Part shown: one piece after another, positions 33,212 through 41,695 of the stretch
Layout: each line of letters starts with the position of its first letter
Position numbering within the stretch: position 1 is the stretch's first letter
NCBI GenBank assembly: GCA_001600095.1
Contig: BCIX01000004.1
Coordinates: forward strand, 1,058,586-1,122,585
Length of the DNA stretch: 64,000 bases
Reading direction: 5' to 3'
From: Bullera alba
Lineage: Eukaryota > Basidiomycota > Tremellomycetes > Tremellales > Bulleraceae
Notes under the pieces: generated by a model
Database searches by the model: none
What the model saw: the letters and a program-made list of their open reading frames with translations, nothing else
Told to the model about the DNA's origin: nothing
Program-made: the position numbers and the translations under genes

Positions 33212-34634
33212 CCTTTAGGTCGAGATGGACAAAGGACGCTTAGGTTGATCTAGTAGATTCGGCTTGTTGACTTTTGGTGGTATGCTTTTAGAGATTGGGT
33301 TCTGCTGCGAGCCAGTAGTCCGGTTTACGCAAAGGCGTAGATCGCCGGTGATCGACCTTGTACGAGTATGTAAGATGTATGACATCAATCGAGCTGGCAG
33401 TTGTGACCTTGGCGCTGTTTACCTCTGTCTACGAGGTCTTTGCAGAAGATCTGTTCCAGATCTCGTCGATCTCGTCGCTTCTGCTAATTGCATCGCTCGC
33501 GTGTCCGCAAAGACCGAAGGGGTTCTCCAAGGTTCTCCACCTTGGCCTCCGCGGAGGCCATAATCACAGCTTGCGACTCGTCTCGCTTGAGATCGAGCTG
33601 AGATCGCTGCAGGAAGCCGAGCCACACTTAGCATGTCCTTGGAAGGAAAGCCATTTGAAATTATCCGAATGCTTACCACATGACGGCAAGACGAGACCAC
33701 AAAGGTCTACCAAGGTCCGGCATCTTAGGATGAAACAAGCCAAAAATGGAAACAAGTCAGGGATAGGCGGGTGATCGAGAAGGCGGGAGACAAGAGAGGA
33801 GTAGAAGGGACTAGAGCACTAAGAGCAGCAGATGGCATGGCTAGGCACTGCGAGTCCAGAGCCGATCATTGTTGTTGCTCCTTGCTGTTCCTGAAGCGTG
33901 CTCACGCAGGGTCATGCGTCTTTCCCGGACACTGCCGTGTTAGCCAGCCCTGAGCTGTCTCAAAGCGCATTACGAAAGCGGCGTCCACGCACCGGCATTG
34001 ATTAGGATTTTGGTTGCGGCAAGTGGTTGGGCTGACTGATCATTGGCAACTTTTCACCCCTTCATTGGCAACTCCGATCGAATCGCCACCAAAATACCAA
34101 ATACCTACCCGTCCAATGAGCAAAAACCCTCCACCTGATGCCCAAACGGCGAGACCCGCGTACGAGCTTAACCGGATGTGGAGGTCAATATGAATTGATC
34201 TCGTGCGCGGGGAAGCCAGCAGCGTTTCTGCACTAAGCGACTTCAGGTAGTCACTGGCATGTATGGGCAGCGCAGCCCCTGGTCGCCCCTCACGAGGCCC
34301 AGACGACTCACTCGGGGTCTGAGCCGGGGACTAGGAACCTCCAGGTACCCCCTTTGGAATAGAAGCGGGAGAACGCGGGCCCTTTTGGGAACCCTGCGCT
34401 GTTTCCGGAGGTCCCGTTGAAATTTGTCTCGTGACTTGTAGTCCGTTGTGTAGATATAAAGAGGCGGGTGTCTGGTCTGGGAAAACAATCACCCCCCGCT
34501 AGCTCTTCTCTCGAGTCGCACTCACTACTTGCAACACTCTCATCCCCTCGCCACCAGTTACCAACAGTGAGCTCCTAGGTCTCTTGTCTATGCGCGTCCA
34601 TACTAACGGTCTCTCAGTGCCAGGCGGCGCCACG
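33212..34634. promoter_or_regulatory. Long upstream region of the hexose transporter
   Basis: 1.4 kb without a supported gene. Candidate elements: a 16-bp perfect palindrome (33544-33559), Mig1-type SYGGGG cores at 34324-34329 (CCGGGG) and on the minus strand at 34494-34499, a TATAAA at 34455-34460, and a leader intron 34567-34617 (GTGAGC donor, ACTAAC branch, TCTCAG acceptor). The layout suggests glucose-responsive control, which is inference. Confidence 0.5.
34455..34460 (+). promoter_or_regulatory. TATA box candidate, hexose transporter
   Basis: TATAAA about 175 bp upstream of the start codon and about 110 bp before the leader intron; a strong core-promoter match for a highly expressed transporter gene. 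Confidence 0.5.
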
Positions 34635-36480
34635 ATGCTCGCCGCGGCCAGCAGCCCAGAACGGGTCGAGGCCCCAGTCACAGTCAAGGCCTACTTGCTC
34701 TGTGTATTTGCCAGCTTCGGCGGTATCTTCTTCGGGTGCGGCCCGGGCCATGAGTTGCCATGCGATGTCTGCTAACCAAGCTACAGATACGACTCTGGAT
34801 ACATGAGTGGTTGTCTCGGTATGGACTGTGAGTCGGCGTGTTTTCCGAAAACGGCTTTGCCCGAAAAACACGTGCTGATCCCTTTTCAGATTTCAAGTCC
34901 ATTGTTACCGGTCTTCCTATCCCCGCTGCGGGCGACACTGCCGCTCGAGATCTGTTCGTCATCCCGGCCTCCAGAGTCTCCTTGATCACCTCTATCCTCT
35001 CTGCCGGTACCTTCTTCGGTGCCATCATTGCCGGTGACCTGGCCGACTACTTCGGTCGACGAGTCACCATTGTCTCCGGCTGCCTCGTCTTCATTGTCGG
35101 ATGTATCCTCCAGACCGCCTTCCACGGCGAGCTCGGTCTCTTGGTCGCCGGTCGTCTCGTCTCTGGTTTCGGTGTCGGCTTCATCTCCGCCATCATCATC
35201 CTCTACATGAGTGAGATCGCCCCACGAAAGGTCCGAGGTGCCATCGTCTCTGGATACCAGTTCGCCATCACCATCGGACTGCTTCTCGCCTCGTGTGTCT
35301 GCTACGCCACCCAGAACCGACCGGACTCTGGATCGTACCGAATCCCCATCGCCGTTCAGTTCCTCTGGGCCCTCATCCTCGGCGGTGGTATCGCGCTCCT
35401 CCCCGAATCCCCTCGATGGTATGTCAAACAGGGCCGACTCGATGACGCCACCAAGTCTCTCGCCCGAGTTCGAGGTCAGCCCACCGACTCCAACTACATT
35501 CAGGAGGAGCTCGCCGAGATCGTCGCCAACTTCGAGTACGAGACCGAGCTCATCCCCCAGACCGGCTACTTCTCCTCGTGGAAGGCCTGTTTCACCGGAG
35601 GTCTCCGAAACCCGGGTTCCAACCTTCGACGAACCATTCTCGGTACTTCGCTTCAGATGATGCAGCAGTGGACCGGTGTCAACTTCATCTTTTACTTTGG
35701 TACATCCTTCTTCGTGGGTCTCGTCCGCTTACGTAATCCGAAGTAGAAGATGAAATTGACCTTTTCCTATAGCAAAACTTGGGCACAATCTCCAACCCTT
35801 TCCTGATCGGCCTCATCACGACTTTGGTCAACGTCTGCTCGACTCCTCTCTCCTTCTGGACCATTGAGCGATTCGGTCGACGACCCCTGCTCATCTACGG
35901 AGCCCTCGGCATGTGGATTTGCGAGTTCATCGTCGGAGCCATCGGTGTTGCCCGAGGAGAAGAGTCGACCGCCGTCAAGGCCCAGATCTCGTTCATCTGC
36001 ATCTACATCTTCTTCTTCGCCTCCACCTGGGGTCCCGGTGCCTGGGTCTGCATCGGTGAGATCTTCCCAATCCCAATCCGATCCCGAGGTGTTGCCCTTT
36101 CCACCGCTTCCAACTGGCTCTGGAACTGTATCATCACCGTCATCACCCCATACATGGTCGGTCCCGACCAGGCCAACCTCAAGTCCAAGGTCTTCTTCGT
36201 CTGGGGATCGCTCTGTGTCGTCTGCAACGTCTACGCCTACTTCCTCGTCTGGGAGACCAAGGGTCTTACGCTCGAGCAAGTCGACCGAATGATGGAGGAG
36301 ATTGGCAGCCCCCGACTCTCGCCATCTTGGAAGCCACACTCCACCTACGCCGCCGAGATGGGTCTCAACAACGAGGGCAAGCTCCCAGTCGAGCAGCACG
36401 AGAAGCAGATTGCCGGAGAGAAGGCCCACATTGTCGCCGGTACCCACGCCCTCCACCAGGACGACGTCAACCGTGCTTAA
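34635..36480 (+). CDS. Hexose (MFS sugar) transporter
   Basis: Plasma-membrane 12-helix sugar porter of the major facilitator superfamily. Exons join at GIFFG|YDSGYMSG, GMDY|FKS and TSFF|QNLGTISNPF. Family signatures are all present: GYDSGYMSGCLGM in helix 1, the loop-2 motif GDLADYFGRRVTI, YMSEIAPRKVRGA (PESPR-partner region), LLPESPRWYVKQGR, QQWTGVNFIFYFGTSFF, the loop-8 motif ERFGRRPLLIYG, WGPGAWVCIGEIFPIPIRSRG and the C-terminal ETKGLTLEQVD. The tail after the last helix is about 60 residues, without the long extension of Snf3/Rgt2-type sensors. Cryptococcal Hxs1/Hxt-type transporters are the nearest remembered relatives; substrate specificity and affinity are not readable here. The start is MLAAASSPERVEAP after a leader intron. 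Confidence 0.94.
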
Positions 36481-37751
36481 GAGTGGTTTCGGTCGTGGTA
36501 TTATAATCTCGCGAGGTTCATTATGGTTCTGTACGGGTGTAGCTAGCAGTAGTGTGGAGCTGTGACATGTTCATATGTACTTGACCGGTCCTATGCAATG
36601 CTTGACTACGATCACTTGTGCTGCAGTCGCTCTTCGTCCTCGCAGATCGCAATCTGCATTCGGTCCTCGGACGCGGATTGAATCTGAATTCGAAGGTTGG
36701 CCACTCGGCCTCAGATCCGCTCGGCCCCTCGTACGTAGGTTGCTCGTGGAGCCGGTGGACCCCACAGGTCCAAGCGGCATTGCTGTGGGAGCTTTGACTT
36801 ATCCGCTCTCTCGCTGTGGAGTGCGTACAGCTCTCTGACTCATCAGTGACGGGTGAGACAGATATCGAGCTGGTCGATCGAAAGGCGAAGCGGAATGCAA
36901 TTTCGCTTCGAAAGCGGGAGTATGCAGAGACTGAGAGACTGTGAAGCGTGATGTCTCGTTCTCATGGAGAGACACAGAGTGTTACCGACAGCGGCGACGA
37001 CCACTGTACCACAGACTCGCAAGCAAGCTCCAACGCTTGCATGCCTATGTCGCTGAGTCAGTCTACAAGTGGTTTGTGACAGCGAGAAGCCAGCGATTCG
37101 TGAACACTGAAATCCGGAGATGATCGTTGCAGAATGCAGTACAGGGATCATACGACTGGACACTGGAAGTCTGGGTAACAGATGATGGTGTCGGTGTTCT
37201 GAGAGCCAACAGGTCAAGATTGTACTACGTCCCCGCGCTGATGCGCTCCGCAGTACAAAACTTGAACTCTCACTGTCATGGCTGGGCAAGTGCACCGTGC
37301 CCCAATTAGCTATTGGCTCTTTCTCGTCGACATGCGGGAATGAGCGGGTTTCTCTCGTCTGTGTAGACGACAAGCCCATCCTGCTGTCAAAGACCATACC
37401 TTGTCACAGCTTCACAGGTAGCCCTGGTAAGGTTTCTCTGGCCTCAATGTGCAGGGACGGCGTAGCCGATACGATCAGCACGAACAGGCATATGCGATTG
37501 GGAAGGTCGAGTTGGTGGGCTCCTGCCGCGTGCTCAGCATCAGCCGGCGTTCAGAGGTCAGAAAAGTCGCGTCCCGTAGCGAATCAGCGTTTTGGGCTGT
37601 GGCCAGACGAGGGCATGGTCATACACTCGCGCTATGGTTTTCCATCTGACATCTGTGAGATTCTGCCAGTAGGATCAAGATCTAGGATCGATGTAGAGTC
37701 AGAGGGTGGTGTCAGGCTGCCAGCTGGTGAGCCGAGAGTCTACCATACGCC
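36481..37751. other. Gene-poor stretch
   Basis: 1.27 kb between the transporter and the Gag-type gene. The longest frames (for example 36843-37397 minus) show no recognisable content, and in particular no reverse transcriptase, protease or integrase motif that would complete the neighbouring Gag. Confidence 0.45.
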
Positions 37752-38846
37752 TCACGTCTCAAATTGTGCATCATACATCCTGTCTCTCTCCTCCCTCACC
37801 CTGTCTATCTCCTCCTTCAGGGCCTTCACCCTGAGCTTTACACATTGCTGTATGGCATGTTCTGGAGATTTACAGTATCGACATATCGCTCGAGCTTTGG
37901 CCGTGTCTCGAGGGCGAGTACTAGTAGTGTCCTCGGAAGCTGCATGAGGACGGATCGATTCGGCTGCGACGGCGGGGGGAGTCGTGTGGACTGGGACCGG
38001 GGCGGGTACGAGGGTAGGAACGCTCGGCGGTAGTACTGGCGGGGGAGGAATCGTCGGTTGTAGTGGTGGCAGGGCATAGTTGTAGGACTCTGGCGAGGCG
38101 TCGGAAGTGCGAGTGAGTTCGGAACTCGGTAGGCCGTAGTCCATCTCGTTTGCCAACATCGCAGCGGTTTGTTGACATATGGCGAGTTCTGGCCATTGTA
38201 CCCTTCCGAAGCGGTAATTCTTCACTTCGTACAGTCTCGACTCCAGGTTGTCTGGAAGGAACGTGAGGAATTCGATGACCCAGATGATCTCGGCTACCTC
38301 GCCACATCGGCCTATGCGGATGTTGAACTCGTCGACAAAGTCGGAGAACTCGTCGGGATGGAGGGATTTGCATTTGAGTTGACGGAGATGGGTGAACATG
38401 TCGTCTGAAACCTGGTGGATATCATGGCCGAGGAAGATCCGGGAGAACTCAGCTGCAAATGCGGACCAAGTTGACAGAGAGTCGGGGTCGGGGGCATACT
38501 TGTCATCGAACCACGATGCTGCCGATCCGGACATGGCACTACGAGCCTCCAAGACCCGTCGCTGGTCGTCCGGCGACGAGTAGTAGGCCGAGTTTAGGCG
38601 GTAGTGATTACGCAGCGTGTTGAGAAATGTCCGGGCATTCTGGGTGTTGGTGATGTGTGAGCCGGTGAACAGGACGTCTCCGCCTAGTGAAATGAATGGA
38701 GGCTGGAGTGAAGCTTGAGGCTGATCGGGTAGTGGAATAGCAGATTGGCCAGCTTCTTTGGACGCTGATGTTCTCGAGGAAGCCGCCGTGGCTTGGTCGT
38801 CTACTGCTGGTCGGTTGGCTGTGCTACCACCTTTCCCCTTCGGCAT
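37752..38846 (-). mobile_element. Orphan retrotransposon-type Gag ORF (Ty3/gypsy-like), intact, no pol
   Basis: A single uninterrupted 364-codon frame. The first 65 residues are Ser/Ala/Gln-rich. The next about 170 match the capsid-like retrotransposon Gag domain: FTGSHITNTQNARTFLNTLRNHY, SGSAASWFDDKYAP, LSTWSAFAAEFSRIF, HLRQLKCKSLHPDEFSDFVDEFN. A Pro-rich linker (PPLQPTIPPPPVLPPS) leads to a CCHC zinc knuckle CRYCKSPEHAIQQC (C-x2-C-x4-H-x4-C), then a charged helix LKEEIDRVREERDRMY at the C terminus. No introns, no pol frame and no matching flanking LTRs are seen. It may be a remnant, a non-autonomous element or a domesticated host gene; intactness favours the last two. Confidence 0.8.
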
Positions 38847-39459
38847 CGTGATGTTGGCTCTACTGTAAGGATTGATACTGTAAGGATTGATGGGCCTACA
38901 GGCGGGATAACCAGTGCGGCTGACGTAATGACTTGAGTCTACGAGGGATGACTAATGCCGCAAGTCGACCCAAGGGGTGAAGTTGAGCGCTGAACGGGTC
39001 GTTGAAGATGGGACCAGAAGTCGCAACTCGTAGATGAACTCTAGGCTCTAAGGTGGGTGCTTGAGATGGATTGGAGGGCCACTGTCATGTCAACAGCAGA
39101 TTAAGCCTTGCGTCTACAAGATCCAGGAGTGCTATCGACGCTCGACGACAGTTCCACGCAACGATGACACTTGGATGACACAAGGTCCTGAAAGTGAGGC
39201 GCTAGCGGTGTCATCCAATGTCCATTGTTCTCACAGGTTCTCACGGTGTATCCAGGGTCATCGTCCTCTGCCGGTGGTCAGTGACAACGGAGATGCTGCC
39301 TGTAAAGACAAGATCAAGCACCTTGTCAGTCATCACAGCATGGGCTTCTAGCAGCAGCCTTGTCGTTATGATCAAGGCGGGAGGGTCGATGCGCGATAGT
39401 CGAGAGTCGAGACGAGGCAAAAAGGCTCAAAAAGATCACCCGGTCGCATCAAAAACAGT
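38847..39459. other. Upstream flank of the Gag gene
   Basis: Contains a 15-bp direct repeat (ACTGTAAGGATTGAT) in tandem at about 38860-38890, just before the Gag start. No primer-binding site or LTR is recognised in it. The rest shows nothing clear. Confidence 0.4.
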
Positions 39460-39563
39460 TTCTCTGGAAGAGGTTTGAACTCTCGACCGGTGTGAAAACG
39501 ACAAATCGTCGTCGGCGATGGGAACCTCATAAGCACACTACTCTACCACTGAGTTACCAGAGA
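39460..39563 (-). tRNA. tRNA-Ile(UAU) with 32-nt intron
   Basis: The folded cloverleaf is complete: acceptor TCTCTGG pairs with CCAGAGA, D arm ACTC/GAGT around AGTGGTA, anticodon stem GTGTG/CACAC, T arm GAGAG/CTCTT around TTCAAAC, discriminator A at 39460. The anticodon loop starts CTTATG, placing UAU at 39529-39531 (on the minus strand), with a 32-nt insertion after position 37, the standard place for nuclear tRNA introns. The intron itself can form an ACGAC/GTCGT hairpin. Mature length is 72 nt. Position 37 reads G, whereas A is usual after a U36; this is the one odd base. Confidence 0.82.
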
Positions 39564-39878
39564 CTCAACCGATCAAGCGTTTTTGCAGCATGTATACCTA
39601 TGGTCGCCGTTGCACCGCTGTGACGCGAGACCTCGCGAGACCCCGGAATCGCCAAGCGTGTCATTTCCAGGGGCTCAGATCAGGGTCGTCACAATGTCGT
39701 CATCAGCAGATCACAGCCAAGCATCGCCACCCGGTCTCTCCCTGTCTCTCCCTTTCGGGGTTGAAAGAACTTTGCTTATATTGAGCTTTGGTTCATCAGT
39801 ACCGAGGCGATCGTTCCATTCTACATCTCATCTGTTATCTCACACTCAGCATCACACTCGCATACCACACCAATCACA
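39564..39878. other. Intergenic region, tRNA 5' flank and next promoter
   Basis: 315 bp between the tRNA 5' end and the next start codon. A TATA-like CTTATATTG lies about 105 bp upstream of that start. Nothing else is seen. Confidence 0.4.
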
Positions 39879-40607
39879 ATGTCGCAAATCTGCAGAGACC
39901 GATTCAGTGAGTATGGTCCTTCGCGTTGAGCTCGACTCCTGGCTGACACGCTGCTCAGACCGGACGTATTACTGTAACCGCAGCGGGCTATCATATGGCG
40001 CCAGGATCGGCATCGGACTCGGTGTCGCCGCTGGAGTCTTGCTTCTATGTGGTCTCATGGGCTACTGGAGAAGGAGGTAAGTTTCCTAGCCGAAGCAGCG
40101 TACTGCTGGAAGGAGGCTGACTTGTATGTCAGACAAATCCGACACCAATTCTCAAAGCACACACCTCCAACCCTCCCCTTCGTGAACAACAACAACGGCA
40201 ACAACCCATACGCGAGCAACCCGCCGCCGCCGACACAGCAGACGGGCTCGTACTACGGTCAGAACCCATCGCAGACCAACTGGAACAACAACCAGTATGG
40301 CCAAAACCCCCCACCACCATCTACTACCTACCAGCCCTCCATGACTGGACAGTACGGTGCGGGCGCGACCAACACGGCCACTTCTGACCACGAGCACGGA
40401 TACGAGTGGGAGCAGGCCAGAGAGGCGGAGAGGCTCGAGAGAGAGCAGGGCAGTGGTGCCGCCGCCCCACCAGGCTACGATGTTGCTGCTTGTGAGTCGC
40501 AAAGGACATATAGCAAGTCGAGACACACTAATCCTCAACTTTCAGCGCAAAACAAACCGGGCAATGCCAACTACGCACCGCCGACCGGTCCCCCGCCTGC
40601 CAAGTAG
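39879..40607 (+). CDS. Small single-pass membrane protein with Asn/Pro-rich tail (RCR-like?)
   Basis: Four exons. The first encodes only MSQICRDRF; the second gives NRTYYCNRSG and a membrane segment IGIGLGVAAGVLLLCGLMGYW followed at once by basic RRRQIRH. The long C-terminal part is low complexity: VNNNNGNNPYASNPPPPTQQ, SYYGQNPSQTNWNNNQYGQNPPPP, a charged EWEQAREAERLEREQ helix, ending TGPPPAK. A short outer segment, one helix, RRR stop-transfer and Pro/Tyr-rich cytosolic tail resemble fungal RCR (resistance to Congo red) proteins, which bring ubiquitin ligase to membrane cargo, but I see no decisive motif. Function is left open. Confidence 0.72.
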
Positions 40608-41002
40608 AGCAAGGACACTGTCATGGCGAGCGGAGCGCAGAGTATAGCAGACCACAATAACAGTATAATCTGAATCATGGACTTTTGGTGGCCACACAGC
40701 CATCGTCCTTGTCTTGTACACGAATGACATGCACATGGATAGACCCGAACTGTTTATCTTGGAACGAGCAAAGCTTGAGCAGACTTGAACAAAGCAGATT
40801 GCGGTCCGATTCCAGCAGTCTCGCAATTGCCCGAGTAAGCATAACCACAGCTTAATCCGCTAAAGTCCGCAAAAGTCGAAAAGATCCGAGATCTCCTTTC
40901 CTGGCTGGTGACTCACGTAGTCGATTCGTGTCAACAGTCAACGTCTCCCCTTACACCTCGGACAACACAATCTGGAGAGCTGGAATAGGCTGGAATCCCG
41001 GG
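40608..41002. other. Intergenic region
   Basis: 395 bp between the membrane protein and the acetyltransferase. A plus-strand frame in phase with the acetyltransferase is open from 40928 but has no ATG until 41003. No other feature is seen. Confidence 0.4.
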
Positions 41003-41614
41003 ATGGTGTGCATTCGCGAGGGGAGGGTCGAGGACGCAAAGGCCTGCGCGGAGATCTACTCGCACTACGTCCACAACACCATAATCACCTTCGAGGTCCC
41101 ACCCGAGCCGACCGCGCTCGACTTTGAAGACCGAATCCGCGCAGCACACTGCTGGCTCGTCGTGACAGATGGCGATTCCGGACCAGACAACAGCGCTTCG
41201 GACGATGCGGCGATAGTGGGCTTCGCTTACGCGACGACATTTCACCCCAGATCGGCATACAGATGGTCCACCGCGACGTCGATATACCTCTCCGCCACGT
41301 CCTCCCACCACCGTCGGGGCACAGGCACCGCGCTCTACACCGCCCTCTTGGAACGCCTCGCACAAATGGGCTTCAGACAAGCCTTTGGATTGGTCACACT
41401 GCCGAATGCCGCCTCGTGCGCGATTCATGAGAAGTTTGGGTTTGAAAAAGTGGGACATTGTAAGCGCGTAGGATGGAAGTTGGGCAAATGGAGAGACGTC
41501 CTGTGGTATCAATTGGATCTCAACCCGGCGCTCACTAGGAGGGAGATTGAAGAAGAGGACGATTTCGAAAGCGCTGGACCTTCACCCACCGACCCGGCAC
41601 CATATAGAACTTAG
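41003..41614 (+). CDS. GNAT acetyltransferase of the phosphinothricin/methionine-sulfoximine type
   Basis: Single-exon, 203-aa N-acetyltransferase predicted to acetylate a small amino-acid-like compound with acetyl-CoA. It follows the bacterial PAT family almost motif by motif: VCIREGRVEDAKACAEIYSHYV, then TIITFEVPPEP, IVGFAYATTFHPRSAYRWS, the acetyl-CoA loop HHRRGTGTALYTALLERL, NAASCAIHEKFGFEKVGHC and RVGWKLGKWRDVLWYQLDL. A short charged tail (TRREIEEEDDFESAG) is extra. Most neighbours have several introns, so the lack of introns plus the bacterial family suggests horizontal acquisition, though such genes are also scattered in fungi. The start is the first in-frame ATG. It converges on the channel gene (81 bp between stops). 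Confidence 0.88.
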   Translation: MVCIREGRVEDAKACAEIYSHYVHNTIITFEVPPEPTALDFEDRIRAAHCWLVVTDGDSGPDNSASDDAAIVGFAYATTFHPRSAYRWSTATSIYLSATSSHHRRGTGTALYTALLERLAQMGFRQAFGLVTLPNAASCAIHEKFGFEKVGHCKRVGWKLGKWRDVLWYQLDLNPALTRREIEEEDDFESAGPSPTDPAPYRT

Positions 41615-41695
41615 AAGGCTTAGATGCGAAGGTGAAGGGACTCGTTGTATGTGTACAATGGGAAGCAGAGCTTAGATGAGGTATAGATGTCATGG

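Noticed and set aside
33358..33774. 138-codon plus-strand frame upstream of the transporter
   Set aside because: Begins at TTG, not ATG, with no motif or splice support.
36843..37397. Minus-strand 184-codon frame near the Gag gene, considered as a pol remnant
   Set aside because: No reverse transcriptase (YxDD), protease (DSG/DTG context) or integrase residues, and composition unlike pol.
37752..38846. LTR retrotransposon with paired LTRs around the Gag
   Set aside because: No matching direct repeats of LTR length could be found on both sides, and no primer-binding site complementary to a tRNA end was seen. The Gag is therefore called an orphan.
39460..39563. tRNA-His reading with anticodon AUG by shifting the anticodon loop one base
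   Set aside because: The shifted anticodon stem has a C-T mismatch, and A34 His tRNAs are not normal in eukaryotes.
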